23,407 nucleotides of DNA from CAYWBI01 sp964456445 (GTDB lineage Bacteria; Calditrichota; Calditrichia; Calditrichales; J004), in assembly GCA_964456445.1 (NCBI GenBank), contig CAYWBI010000046.1, positions 1 to 23,407 of the forward strand, written 5' to 3'. The notes beneath the pieces were generated by a model. That model worked only from the letters and a program-made list of their open reading frames with translations, did no database searches and was not told the DNA's origin. Position 1 is the stretch's first letter. The number at the start of each line of letters is the position of its first letter. The position numbers and the translations under genes are program-made. Shown piece after piece: positions 1 to 9,009 of the stretch.

Positions 1-1260
1 AAGGTCCATCATCATATCCGTGGCCTGGGACATGGCCACACAAGTTGCGGCCCCAACCAACAGCGATGAAAAAATCGCGGCTTTATCACCAAGTCCACTG
101 CTGATGATAATCAAGATGGTAACAGCAATAAGCGTCATTCCACTTAAGGGCGACCAGTTGGTGCGACCAATACACTCACTCAAAATCACACCGGACACCC
201 AGATCCAGATGGTTCCCATCAATGCCATAAGCAATCCACGGAACACGCCCATTTCCGCAGTAGATTTAAGGGCGATAACAAAAAGGAGCAGCGCCGCGCC
301 GGCAACAGCGAAATAAAGCAATTTGATTGGCATTTCATCTGTGGAAACGGCAGATTTTACTTTTGATGCAGACTGCATACTGCGAACGGCGCTAAGGATG
401 AGTGGCAAGGCCAGGACAATTCCCATCAAAGCCCCGCCTATAAGCATGCCAATCCCAACCGGACGAAATAATTCCAGGCGCAAATAAGTAGCAATCCCCT
501 GCCCTGCATTTGTCAATACTTCTGCTGAGGGCAAGAGCCCCATCCCGGACATGATGGGCGCCAACAGCCAGTAGCAGATAAATCCGCCAATGATAAAAAA
601 GATACCTCCCCGACCGGCAATATAAGCCGCGCCAAGGGTTAACAGTGAAACATACCAGATACCATTCATATATTCGGGCAAACCAATCAATGCGCCCACA
701 TCCCAATTTTCAAAACCGGTATATTGACTAATAAAGTGAATGATGGCGCTTAACAAGGCACCGCCCAAAAGATAATAGGCTTTCTGTATCCCTGCCCCGG
801 GGGATTTTAAAATGGTCGCCACGGCAACGCCGCCGGGATAGGTCAGCCGCTCAAAATCAATCATCTGTTTGCGCAGCGGGATGATAAAGGCGACGCCAAG
901 AACACCCCCGGCAATACAGGAGAAAATCATAACGACTGCATTAAAATCGGTTTGCCCAAGAATAAACAGCGCGGGAACCGAAAACATCATCCCGGCGGAG
1001 GCCCCGTTGACAGCGCTGGCAACCGTTTGATTTATATTGTTTTCCACGATGCTGTTCCGGCCCATCAGACCGCGTAAAATACCATAACCGAGGATCGCGG
1101 CCAGCTCCGACCCCTCGATGGAAAAACCCAGGATCAACGCTGCATAACCGATACTAAGCGCAATCAGGATACCAAGCACATAACCTACAATAACCGATGC
1201 CGGTGTTAATTCCGGATACGGACCACGCCGGACCACGGATGATGAACTGGTAACTGCCAT
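1..1260 (-). CDS. OPT-family transporter, 5' part (gene runs off the left edge)
   Basis: An open frame on the minus strand runs from ATG at 1260 to the first base of the window without a stop (420 codons), so the C-terminal part is missing. It is a very hydrophobic membrane protein. OPT superfamily hallmarks are present: IEGSELAAILGYG, NNINQTVASA, ECIGRTNWSPLSGMTLIAV and, at the edge, MSQATDMMMDL. Bacterial OPT proteins usually have about 600-670 residues, so roughly two thirds is visible. The family moves oligopeptides or metal-chelate complexes across the inner membrane; the substrate cannot be read from sequence. The start is supported by GGGGAGGAAAATTT just before the ATG. It is transcribed divergently from the glycan locus across a 322-bp gap. 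Confidence 0.85.
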   Translation of the reverse strand, partial: MAVTSSSSVVRRGPYPELTPASVIVGYVLGILIALSIGYAALILGFSIEGSELAAILGYGILRGLMGRNSIVENNINQTVASAVNGASAGMMFSVPALFILGQTDFNAVVMIFSCIAGGVLGVAFIIPLRKQMIDFERLTYPGGVAVATILKSPGAGIQKAYYLLGGALLSAIIHFISQYTGFENWDVGALIGLPEYMNGIWYVSLLTLGAAYIAGRGGIFFIIGGFICYWLLAPIMSGMGLLPSAEVLTNAGQGIATYLRLELFRPVGIGMLIGGALMGIVLALPLILSAVRSMQSASKVKSAVSTDEMPIKLLYFAVAGAALLLFVIALKSTAEMGVFRGLLMALMGTIWIWVSGVILSECIGRTNWSPLSGMTLIAVTILIIISSGLGDKAAIFSSLLVGAATCVAMSQATDMMMDL

Positions 1261-1582
1261 AAATTTTCCTCCCCCGAAGTAGTATGTTTATAAAATGGTG
1301 AGTTTAAGATGCATAAAGATATTAAAAATACCATTTAATTTAAAAAAATAATTCATAAAATGTAAGCATCTTTCCAGAGTTGGATGATTGACCGTTTTAT
1401 AATAACTTTAGACATCTGAAAAAAGAATCGTAGAACGGCTTCCGGCAAACGGTAGAATACAGAACAGAAAAAAATGTCCTTAATCTGATTTTCAGATTAA
1501 ATTATAAGATTAAAGTTTATCGATACCATAAATATTTTTAGCTTTATCTAAATTTTTACTTATTTGTAAAAGGTAACAATCC
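1261..1582. other. Divergent intergenic region, AT-rich
   Basis: This 322-bp gap separates the OPT gene (minus) from the glycan locus (plus), so promoters for both should lie here. I see no credible ORF. Visible items are a perfect TATAAT at 1398-1403 on the plus strand without a convincing -35, a 7-bp inverted repeat AAGATGC/GCATCTT (1306-1312 and 1366-1372), and the strong dyad at 1480-1500 listed separately. AAAGG about 10 nt before ATG 1583 is the likely ribosome site of the first glycan gene. Confidence 0.5.
1480..1500. repeat. Perfect 9-bp dyad upstream of the glycan locus
   Basis: TTAATCTGA (1480-1488) is followed after 3 nt by its perfect complement TCAGATTAA (1492-1500). It lies 82 bp before the first glycan gene. 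The stem is AT-rich and not followed by a T-run, so it resembles an operator more than an intrinsic terminator. The motif AGATTAAA recurs just downstream. No regulator gene is adjacent. Confidence 0.45.
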
Positions 1583-2572
1583 ATGACCTTAAGAGATCAA
1601 ACCGTTCTTGTAACCGGGGCCGATGGTTTCATCGGATCACATTTATCCCAATCACTGTTAAAACAGGGTTGTAAAGTTAAAGCCTTATCCTGCTATAATT
1701 CTTTTAATAACTGGGGATGGCTGGAAGAATTCAGGGAAGAAGAGAATTTGGAAATTTTGACCGGCGATGTCCGCGATCCGTATTATTGCAGGGAAATAAG
1801 CAAAGACACGGATATTGTTTTTCATCTGGCCGCGTTGATTGCCATACCGTTTTCCTATAGCGCGCCCGATTCCTATATTGACACCAATATCAAAGGCACG
1901 CTGAATATTTGCCAGGCTGCAAAAGAAAATGGATGCAAAAAAGTCATCCATACTTCCACCAGCGAGGTTTACGGCAGCGCGCGTTATGTGCCCATCGATG
2001 AAAACCATCCGCTCCAGCCACAATCGCCCTACAGTGCCAGCAAAATTGGCGCAGATGCCCTGGCCATGAGTTTCTATAACTCATTTGACCTGCCATTGAC
2101 CATTGCACGGCCTTTCAACACCTACGGTCCCCGACAATCGGCGCGGGCTGTTATTCCTACCATTATTGCACAGGCGTTAACCACAAAAAACAATACCATA
2201 AAGCTGGGTTCGCTCTCCCCCATCCGGGATTTTAACTATGTGCAGGACACGGTAAATGGTTTTATAAAAATTGCCGAGACCGATAATATTGCCGGGGAAA
2301 TTTTTAATTTGGGTTCCGGAAAAGGCGTTACCATAGGGGAAGTTGCTCAAATTATTATTGATCGGATAAACCCAAAGATCAAAATTCTATCCGATGAGCA
2401 ACGGGTACGACCGGAAAAAAGTGAAGTGGTGGAATTACTGTGCAACAGTTTAAAAGCAAATGATATGCTTGGCTGGAAACCGGAATATTCCATCGAAACC
2501 GGTCTGGCACACAGCATTGAGTTTATCAAATCGCATCTGAATTTTTATAAACCGGACATTTACAACATCTGA
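1583..2572 (+). CDS. legB: NAD-dependent sugar-nucleotide 4,6-dehydratase, LegB type
   Basis: This 329-residue extended SDR enzyme is predicted to convert a nucleotide-activated hexose(amine) to its 4-keto-6-deoxy form in the cytoplasm. The NAD-binding motif TGADGFIG is at residues 11-18, the serine/threonine-rich strand HTSTSEVYG at 123-131, and the catalytic YSASK at Y150/K154. The stretches YNSFNNWGWL and RPFNTYGPRQSARAVIPT match the LegB subfamily, whose Campylobacter member is a GDP-GlcNAc 4,6-dehydratase of legionaminic acid synthesis. No aminotransferase or NeuB-like synthase follows, so legionaminic acid itself is not supported here. It heads a cluster whose next gene starts 7 bp downstream. 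The family call is firm; the exact substrate is inferred. Confidence 0.85.
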   Translation: MTLRDQTVLVTGADGFIGSHLSQSLLKQGCKVKALSCYNSFNNWGWLEEFREEENLEILTGDVRDPYYCREISKDTDIVFHLAALIAIPFSYSAPDSYIDTNIKGTLNICQAAKENGCKKVIHTSTSEVYGSARYVPIDENHPLQPQSPYSASKIGADALAMSFYNSFDLPLTIARPFNTYGPRQSARAVIPTIIAQALTTKNNTIKLGSLSPIRDFNYVQDTVNGFIKIAETDNIAGEIFNLGSGKGVTIGEVAQIIIDRINPKIKILSDEQRVRPEKSEVVELLCNSLKANDMLGWKPEYSIETGLAHSIEFIKSHLNFYKPDIYNI

Positions 2573-2579
2573 GGAAAAT

Positions 2580-3290
2580 ATGCAGGCAATCATTCTTGCA
2601 GGAGGCAAAGGAACCAGGCTAAAACCGTTTACCGCCACTTTACCCAAGCCCCTGGTGCCACTTGGAAACCATCCCATTCTCGAAGTCATTTTAAGACAAT
2701 TGAAAAACCAGAACTTTAACCGCGTTACCCTGGCGGTGGGCCATTTGTCACACCTGATACAGGCCTATTTCGGCAACGGCAGCCGGTTTGGCCTGTCGAT
2801 CGACTATTCTTTTGAGGAAACCCCTCTCGGTACTGCCGGCCCACTCGGTCTGATTAAGGATACCGATGATCATTTCCTGGTGATGAACAGTGATGATTTA
2901 ACCGATTTTTCCTACGGTGATTTCTTTGAGAACCATAAACACAGCGGCGCGGCCGTCTCCATTGCCATGTTCAACAAGAAACATAAAATTGATTTAGGCG
3001 TGCTCAAGGTTACCGATGGAAATCTCTTGACCGATTACATTGAAAAACCAATATACGATTTTAATGTGAGCATGGGAATTTACGCCTTCAGCAAAAAAAC
3101 ACTTGCCTATATTCCCTTAGGGAAGAAATTTGATTTTCCCGATCTGATACGCCTGTTGATGCAAAACAATGAAAAGGTATTGTGTTATCCACATCGGGGT
3201 TATTGGCTGGATATCGGACGACCGGATGACTATGAGAAGGCTTGTGAGCAATTTGAAAACAAGAAAATAGATTTTTGGGGAACCGAATGA
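2580..3290 (+). CDS. Sugar-1-phosphate nucleotidyltransferase
   Basis: This 236-residue protein belongs to the NTP_transferase (GT-A-like) family that joins a sugar-1-phosphate to an NTP, releasing pyrophosphate. The N-terminal signature LAGGKGTRLKPFT followed by PKPLVPLGNHPI supplies the nucleotide- and phosphate-binding loop, and NSDDLTDF is the metal-binding acidic region. It lacks the C-terminal left-handed beta-helix and the CBS domains of larger relatives, like Campylobacter PtmE-type or short mannose-1-phosphate guanylyltransferase-like enzymes. GAGGA lies 4-5 nt before the ATG, right at the stop of the dehydratase gene, and its own stop overlaps the next start (ATGA), so translation is probably coupled. 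A guanylyl donor is suggested by context, not proven. Confidence 0.85.
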   Translation: MQAIILAGGKGTRLKPFTATLPKPLVPLGNHPILEVILRQLKNQNFNRVTLAVGHLSHLIQAYFGNGSRFGLSIDYSFEETPLGTAGPLGLIKDTDDHFLVMNSDDLTDFSYGDFFENHKHSGAAVSIAMFNKKHKIDLGVLKVTDGNLLTDYIEKPIYDFNVSMGIYAFSKKTLAYIPLGKKFDFPDLIRLLMQNNEKVLCYPHRGYWLDIGRPDDYEKACEQFENKKIDFWGTE

Positions 3291-4186
3291 AACGGGCCCT
3301 CGTTACCGGGAGCAACGGTTTTAGCGGCGGTTATCTCATGCGTTATTTGCAATCATTTAATGCCCTTGAAGTGTTCGGCAGTGACCTTTCCGGGGATACG
3401 GTCCATTGTGATTTGTTAGAGCCCTCCGCGGTGGATAGGTTGATTAATAAAATTAGACCGGACTACATCATCCATTTAGCGGGATTGAACAAATGCAACG
3501 ATTACAAACCGTTTTTTAACATCAACTTGTTTGCGCCAATTAATTTAATGGAAGCCATGGCCCACAATAAGCTGTGGGACACAAGGCTTTTATTGATCAG
3601 TTCGGCGGCGGTATATGGCCGCTCGTTCCCGGGCGACGTAAAGGAAGAATCCCCCTTACGGCCTGTCACTTTTTATGGCAATAGTAAATTAAGCATGGAA
3701 AACGCGGCGTTACAATTCGTACGGAATTATGGTTTAAAAATAAATATTGCGCGCCCTTTTAACCTGATCGGCCCGGGGCAGCCTGCAACGCTTGTAGTAC
3801 CCATCTTTCTGAAACGATTGCTACAAATCAAAAAAAAAGAGGGCCCACCGGTGATGCGCGTGGGAAATTTAGCGGCTATACGTGATTTTGTCGATATCCG
3901 TGACGCAATTCGTGCTTACTGGGAAATTGTTAACACCGATCTGTCCGGTGAAATCTTTAACATCGGCAGCGGCATACCCACCCGCATTGAAGATGTGCTA
4001 AAAAAACTGATACGGCTTTTAGATATAGATGTGGAAATACAACCGGACAAACAACTGTTCCAGGCGCAAGACATACCCCGGCAGGTTGCCGATATCGTAA
4101 AAATATTACAACTTGGCTGGTCACCGCGAATCACCCTTGACACATCCCTGGCTTCAATGGTGGAAGAACGGTTCATGAAACATTAA
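3287..4186 (+). CDS. NAD(P)-dependent SDR reductase/epimerase, Rmd-like
   Basis: A 299-residue extended SDR. TGSNGFSG at residues 7-14 binds the cofactor and Y130-G-N-S-K134 is the catalytic pair; SSAAVYG precedes it. The C-terminal half carries ARPFNLIGPGQ, VMRVGNLAAIRDFVDIRD and a QAQDIPRQVAD-like stretch, which match GDP-4-keto-6-deoxy-D-mannose reductase (Rmd). The likely role is reduction of the 4-keto group made by the upstream dehydratase. I chose ATG 3287 over an upstream TTG (3275) because it forms a 4-bp ATGA overlap with the preceding gene and has GGGGAA just upstream. Alternative: a 4-epimerase of the same fold. Confidence 0.75.
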   Translation: MKRALVTGSNGFSGGYLMRYLQSFNALEVFGSDLSGDTVHCDLLEPSAVDRLINKIRPDYIIHLAGLNKCNDYKPFFNINLFAPINLMEAMAHNKLWDTRLLLISSAAVYGRSFPGDVKEESPLRPVTFYGNSKLSMENAALQFVRNYGLKINIARPFNLIGPGQPATLVVPIFLKRLLQIKKKEGPPVMRVGNLAAIRDFVDIRDAIRAYWEIVNTDLSGEIFNIGSGIPTRIEDVLKKLIRLLDIDVEIQPDKQLFQAQDIPRQVADIVKILQLGWSPRITLDTSLASMVEERFMKH

Positions 4187-4200
4187 AAGCGCCAGGGTTT

Positions 4201-5337
4201 ATGGCCTTATTCGGACAAACAATGCAAAATAAAAAAATCTGTCTGCTTTCAGATAAAAACATTTATATGAAGCGTATCTGTAATTTTCTTGAGGAAAACA
4301 ATTTCGATGTCCATCTGATCAGCCGCCACACGGCAGGGTTGCCTGACAGCGAATTCAATACCAAAATCAAGATGTATGAACTTAGCAGCAGACATTTTTA
4401 TATAAAATTACGGGAAATTAGGCGCATCCTAAAAGAGGTCAAACCCGATATCGTCCATGTGCATTTCCTGGCGAAAGATGCATTGATACCGGGCCTGTTC
4501 CCAGGCCGCCCGTATAAGTTTTACCTAACAGTTTGGGGCAGTGATTTATACAGCCATACGCAAAAGCGTTTTAACCGCTGGATGCAAAACGCGGCCCTTC
4601 TGCTTTGTGATAAAATCCGGGTCCTTTCACCGGAATTTATTCCAGATATCAAAAAGACTTTTCGGGGCATTCAGAAAAAAAAAATCGTTCCGTTTTCCTG
4701 GGGTATCGACGTAGGGGCCTTTCAGAACCCTTCGGCTTATGAAGCAGCAAAACTAAAAAAGGAGTTGATTATTGGCGAAACGGATTTAATTCTTTTGAGT
4801 TACCGGAACCATGCGGCCGTTTACAACCACCATATCACTATTGCCGCAATGCCTGCAGTATTAAAAGAATTTCCTCAGGCCAAATTTATTTTTACAAGAG
4901 GCCGTTGCGATAACGCTTATGTAAAAGCCAGTCGCGCCCTGGCAGATAAACTTGGCGTTGGCCCCAATTTCCTTTTTATTGACCGCTGGTTGCGCGATGA
5001 AGAATTACGGGCTTTGGTAAATATGGCCGAAGTATCCATAAACATCCCATCTCATGACGGGTTACCGGCAACTTTGCTGGAAATTATGGCAAGCCACACC
5101 ATTCCGGTTGTGAGCGATATAAAGAATTATCATCCGTTTTTTAGGGAAGGTCAAAACGGCTTTTATTTAAAAGGCCGGCCTGGGGCGGAAAACCTTTCCC
5201 GCCTTCTTATCAGGGTTTTAAAAACACATGACAAAATCAAACCACTAATCACGCAAAACAATGCCAAATATGTGCAGGAACACCAGGATTGGAAAAAACA
5301 ATCACGTTTACTGCTGGATTTCTACCAGACTCATTGA
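4201..5337 (+). CDS. Glycosyltransferase family 4-like
   Basis: This 378-residue protein has a GT-B layout. The N-terminal half contains DIVHVHFLAKDALIPGL and LTVWGSDLYSH, typical of GT4 acceptor domains. The C-terminal half has the donor-site loop HDGLPATLLEIMASHTIPVV, corresponding to the E-x7-E motif, with D286 in place of the first Glu and E294 as the second. It should transfer a sugar from a nucleotide donor to the growing lipid-linked glycan on the cytoplasmic membrane face; the linkage is unknown. The start is uncertain: ATG 4201 lacks a clear ribosome site and an in-frame ATG lies at 4222. It follows the Rmd-like gene by 14 bp. Confidence 0.8.
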   Translation: MALFGQTMQNKKICLLSDKNIYMKRICNFLEENNFDVHLISRHTAGLPDSEFNTKIKMYELSSRHFYIKLREIRRILKEVKPDIVHVHFLAKDALIPGLFPGRPYKFYLTVWGSDLYSHTQKRFNRWMQNAALLLCDKIRVLSPEFIPDIKKTFRGIQKKKIVPFSWGIDVGAFQNPSAYEAAKLKKELIIGETDLILLSYRNHAAVYNHHITIAAMPAVLKEFPQAKFIFTRGRCDNAYVKASRALADKLGVGPNFLFIDRWLRDEELRALVNMAEVSINIPSHDGLPATLLEIMASHTIPVVSDIKNYHPFFREGQNGFYLKGRPGAENLSRLLIRVLKTHDKIKPLITQNNAKYVQEHQDWKKQSRLLLDFYQTH

Positions 5338-5389
5338 AGGAAAAGCCTCATCTGTTTTCCGGTCCCAATAAAAGGAAATTTTATAACGA

Positions 5390-6871
5390 ATGTACAAGCA
5401 AATAATCGATTCCTATAAGGATTCCATCATCTACGGTGTGGGTAGCCTGGCCAATAAGTTTGTCGGTTTTCTTCTGCTGCCGGTTTATACATCCTATTTC
5501 AGTCTTGCCAAATTCGGGGTATTGGGTCTGATCGAGCCGATTGTGCAGTTTTTGTTTGTGCTGCTGGGAATGGGCATCACCTCGGCCTTTATGCGCTGGT
5601 ATGCCACAAGCAAAGATGAAACGAAAAAAAAAGAAATATTTTTTAATTCGTATATACTTGTCTTTGCCATTGATCTGTTTTTCCTGATAATCCTAATTTT
5701 ATTTTCAAAAACAATTTCCTTACTGTTCCTGGATTCAACCGGGTACGGCCTTCTGTTAAAATTAGCCTTTTTAAATGTGTTTTTTACCGAGGTCAATGCT
5801 GTCATCTTTATGCTTTTACGGATAGAAAAAAAGGCCTTAATGTTTTCCGGGGTAAAGTTGGCACAGTTTACGCTCATCCTGGCGCTGAACATTCTCTTTC
5901 TTGTCTATCTCGATTATGGCCTCATTTCCATTTTTATAAGTCAGGTTATCGGTTCATTTCTGGTATTTATTTTTTACATCCCGCAGGTATTAAAACATTC
6001 AACGTTCAGGATAAAGATACCACTGTTAAAAGAATTTTTATTGTTCAGCCTGCCCCTCGTTCCAATTGGCATATCCAATCTGGTCATTAATTTTTATAAC
6101 CGTCTGCTTCTGGAAAAATATATTGACATGGATGCCGTGGGCATGTTCACTTTTTCTTACCGCTTGTCCAACACCACCAAAATATTGATCGTTGAATCCC
6201 TATCGCTTAGCCTGATGCCGGTTTTGTACAACAAACTGGTAAATGTGAAAGACCATCCTTTTATCAAACGCAGCTATGTTTATTCAGCTTTTATCGTGAT
6301 GCTGGTTTATCTCTATTTTTCCAGTTTTGGGCGGGAAGTGGTCTATTTCTTTGCCCAGAACGAACAATACTATGACGCCTATTTATTGTTGCCCGTTCTC
6401 GGAATTGTAAACATCTTTAGTGTTTTGATTTTTTATCATAACCTGCTTCTGGGATATGAAAAAAAGACAAAAACCATGGCAGCAATTACTATTTTTTCAT
6501 CCCTGCTTTCGCTTCTTTTAAACTATATTTTAATTCCCCCGTTTGGGAACTATGGGGCGGCCTTTGCACTTGTTGGCAGTATGGCCTCTATTTTTTTCCT
6601 TACAAAATTCACATCCACCAAAAATAAGTACGGCAACTTTTATCCAAATAAACGAATTGTTATACTTGTATTAACCGGTCTGGTAATTGTCACGGTTAAT
6701 TTTTTGTTTTTCATGGATTTGTCCTGGAGCAATTTTATCATAAAATTTTTTATTTGTCTGCTGTTTCCCCTGGCGCTCTTCTTTTTCGGCTTTTTTGAAC
6801 CAATAGAACTTGAAAGGATAAAATTTATAGCATTAAAGCTGAAGGATATGGGCATGAAGGTCTTTAGATAA
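5390..6871 (+). CDS. Wzx-type polysaccharide flippase (MOP superfamily)
   Basis: A 493-residue protein consisting almost entirely of hydrophobic helices (about 12-14 segments). The N-terminus YGVGSLANKFVGFLLLPVYT is typical of the oligosaccharide flippase/polysaccharide biosynthesis family. The second half has the charged-then-hydrophobic pattern FSYRLSNTTKILIVESLSLS seen in these exporters. It should flip a lipid-linked oligosaccharide across the inner membrane. No Wzy-like polymerase or O-antigen ligase is visible in the window, so the glycan may be a single unit, or those genes lie elsewhere. A 296-bp gap follows. Confidence 0.85.
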   Translation: MYKQIIDSYKDSIIYGVGSLANKFVGFLLLPVYTSYFSLAKFGVLGLIEPIVQFLFVLLGMGITSAFMRWYATSKDETKKKEIFFNSYILVFAIDLFFLIILILFSKTISLLFLDSTGYGLLLKLAFLNVFFTEVNAVIFMLLRIEKKALMFSGVKLAQFTLILALNILFLVYLDYGLISIFISQVIGSFLVFIFYIPQVLKHSTFRIKIPLLKEFLLFSLPLVPIGISNLVINFYNRLLLEKYIDMDAVGMFTFSYRLSNTTKILIVESLSLSLMPVLYNKLVNVKDHPFIKRSYVYSAFIVMLVYLYFSSFGREVVYFFAQNEQYYDAYLLLPVLGIVNIFSVLIFYHNLLLGYEKKTKTMAAITIFSSLLSLLLNYILIPPFGNYGAAFALVGSMASIFFLTKFTSTKNKYGNFYPNKRIVILVLTGLVIVTVNFLFFMDLSWSNFIIKFFICLLFPLALFFFGFFEPIELERIKFIALKLKDMGMKVFR

Positions 6872-7167
6872 TAACGTGCGGGAGGTATGGAATAAATTTG
6901 ATATATAGAAAGTATCTAAAGTTTGGATCTGCCGAATGCCCTAACAAGAAAATCCATAAATTTCATCAGGCCTTTCCAATGGCATTATCAGCGGAGCGGT
7001 TCACGCACACAATTATAACCGATCCTGTTAACTTGCACGGCCATTTAAAATTTTAGTTGTTATGGGTGCCATAAAACGGGTAATTTAACAGCCCGTAATT
7101 AACACAGTAAACAGCATGCGTTATCCCATATCTGACGCCATCTGACAGATTTGTATAAAGGAAGACA
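6872..7167. other. Intergenic gap inside the glycan locus
   Basis: 296 bp without a credible ORF. GGAGGT at about 6881 is followed at once by ATGGAATAA, a three-codon dead end. ATCTGAC occurs twice 10 bp apart near 7130-7147. AAAGGAAG at 7157-7164 is a good ribosome site for the methyltransferase at 7168. No convincing promoter or terminator was found, so whether the last two genes are cotranscribed with the rest is unclear. Confidence 0.4.
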
Positions 7168-7821
7168 ATGAGCGATGATTTAAATTATCTTTATGACAAT
7201 GAACGCCGGGAAATGCTAAAATACGTACCGCAAACCGCAGAATCGATACTCGAGGTTGGCTGCGGTACCGGCAAATTTGCCGCCTTGTTAAAAAAGCGGC
7301 AGACCTGTAAAATATGGGCTATTGAACAGGATGCAACTGCTGCGCGAATAGCTGCAAAACATGTCGATAAAATAGTGAACGTCGCGCTTGAAGAGGCCTA
7401 CCCGGAATTCAGCGGAAAAAAATTTGACGTAATCCTGTTTTTGGATGTGCTCGAACATCTTGCCTACCCGGAGCAGGCGCTGCAAAAAATGAAAAATTTT
7501 CTGTCCCCTACGGGCGTCATTGTGGCTTCCATCCCCAACCTGCGTTATTTTTATGTTTTTAGGGACCTGGTTTGGTATGGCAGATTTGATTATGCCGAAT
7601 CGGGCATTCTCGACAGGACCCATCTGCGCTTTTTTACACACAGTTCAATCCATACGTTGTTTAATAACAGCGCGTATAAAATTGAAACGCTCGAAGGCAT
7701 CAACCCGGTGCTTTCGCCCAAGTTAAAATTGTTGAATTTAATCACCTTTAACCGTTTTTGGGACGCCCGCTATCTGCAATTTGCCTGTGTGGCAAAAGCG
7801 TCGGCGGAAACGCCAAAATAA
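7168..7821 (+). CDS. Class I SAM-dependent methyltransferase
   Basis: 217 residues with a Methyltransf_23-type fold. Motif I ILEVGCGTGKFAALL spans residues 27-41 and binds S-adenosylmethionine; IWAIEQDATAARIAAKHV is the acidic strand-2 region, and DVILFLDVLEHLAYPEQAL is the post-I/motif II segment. YGRFDYAESGILDRTHLRFFT is common in glycan-cluster methyltransferases. It probably methylates a sugar or the glycan end in the cytoplasm, perhaps as a cap. The ribosome site AAAGGAAG precedes ATG 7168. Confidence 0.85.
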   Translation: MSDDLNYLYDNERREMLKYVPQTAESILEVGCGTGKFAALLKKRQTCKIWAIEQDATAARIAAKHVDKIVNVALEEAYPEFSGKKFDVILFLDVLEHLAYPEQALQKMKNFLSPTGVIVASIPNLRYFYVFRDLVWYGRFDYAESGILDRTHLRFFTHSSIHTLFNNSAYKIETLEGINPVLSPKLKLLNLITFNRFWDARYLQFACVAKASAETPK

Positions 7822-7904
7822 AAAAGGAATGCCGTATAAAGTGTATAAAACGCTCTATCCGGGCATGAATTTTTTTGACAATTCGCACCCAGGAAGGAAA
7901 TAAA

Positions 7905-8771
7905 ATGGTTCAAAATATATTGCTCAAAAAAATAAATAAAAGATATGTAAAAATTTTGATGGAGCTGTTCAGGCAAAAGGAAATCGACCGGCGCAAGCTG
8001 AAAAACTTTATCCATACCCACGCCCTCAAGGCCCCGCTCAAATACAAAGCGCCGTTTGAAAAATTAAGCTTAATCATACCCTGTTACAATCATGCCCGTT
8101 TTTTGGACGATACGTTTGCCTGTATCTTGGGGCAAACCCGTTTGCCGGATGAAGTGATCTTTGCCGATGATGCATCCACTGATGGAACGTGGCAAAAGAT
8201 CCAAAAATTCATTAACGAACATAAGCATCTGCCCATCGTGTTTAAACTCCTTGGGCAAAAAAGGAATCTGGGCCAGGCAGAGAACCTGAACCAAGCTATT
8301 GGGCAGGCCCAAAACGAATTACTGATGATACTCAATGATGATGATTACCTGATGCACGACGCCATTGAAAAAACGCTGAAGATTTATAACTCCGCAGACG
8401 GCGAAATTTATTTACTCGGAGCCAAAACCCTGTTTTTTTCCAACGAACATTTCCTGAAAAATATGAAGAAAAAATTATCAGATCATTGTATTTCGGCAAT
8501 GCCTTCTGTCCGGCGCTACACCCCGGAAGACCTTACGGCAGAGATGAAGGGCAAGGGCATAGATATGTGTCACTCCGGGATGTCGTTTTTAAAATCGGCC
8601 TGGAAAACGGTTGGCGGCTATTACAAAAACAAACAAAAAAGGATAATTATCTATTCCGACCGTGATTTCCAAATGCGTGTGGCAGCCTTGTTTCCAATCG
8701 GCGCCATGGAGGAAGCACCCTTGTCTTTTTGGCGGGCCGGCAGCAGTGTCGATGCCGGGTTATTCAGCTGA
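7905..8771 (+). CDS. Glycosyltransferase family 2
   Basis: 288 residues from ATG 7905, chosen over an upstream TTG because AGGAAGGAAA lies 5-6 nt before it. The GT-A nucleotide-binding region LIIPCYNHARFLDDT is followed by D88-D89 in FADDASTDGTW and by the metal-binding N-DDDY at 144-148. It should add a sugar from a nucleotide donor to the glycan. A basic N-terminal stretch of about 50 residues precedes the catalytic fold. The stop at 8771 may be premature: the next frame continues plausibly to 8862 (see findings). Confidence 0.8.
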   Translation: MVQNILLKKINKRYVKILMELFRQKEIDRRKLKNFIHTHALKAPLKYKAPFEKLSLIIPCYNHARFLDDTFACILGQTRLPDEVIFADDASTDGTWQKIQKFINEHKHLPIVFKLLGQKRNLGQAENLNQAIGQAQNELLMILNDDDYLMHDAIEKTLKIYNSADGEIYLLGAKTLFFSNEHFLKNMKKKLSDHCISAMPSVRRYTPEDLTAEMKGKGIDMCHSGMSFLKSAWKTVGGYYKNKQKRIIIYSDRDFQMRVAALFPIGAMEEAPLSFWRAGSSVDAGLFS

Positions 8772-8965
8772 CCCTAAAGGGGTGATTGGCCTGATCCTAA
8801 AACGCTTTTTTTTCAAAACGGCTTCTGAACTGGGACTGCATTCTATTTTAGGGAATATTTGATGCATAAATATTTATTTTCTACCCGGCTTTCTTCAATG
8901 CCGCTCTTTAATCTTAGTCTGTTTCTTTTTACTTTTGTTTTTTAAAACTTACTTTACTTTTTAGC

Positions 8966-8987
8966 ATGCGTTTTATTTTGGACGCAT
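8966..8987. repeat. Small inverted repeat upstream of lgt
   Basis: ATGCGT (8966-8971) and its complement ACGCAT (8982-8987) flank a 10-nt spacer 23 bp before the lgt start. The region 8863-9009 is pyrimidine-rich and shows no ORF. It could be an operator or a weak structure in the leader; the short arms make chance possible. Confidence 0.25.
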
Positions 8988-9009
8988 TAGAAATAACGAA
9001 AGGCTTATC

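Noticed and set aside
1685..2023. 112-codon minus-strand ORF opposite the dehydratase gene
   Set aside because: Shadow of a strongly recognised gene, with no motif or ribosome site of its own.
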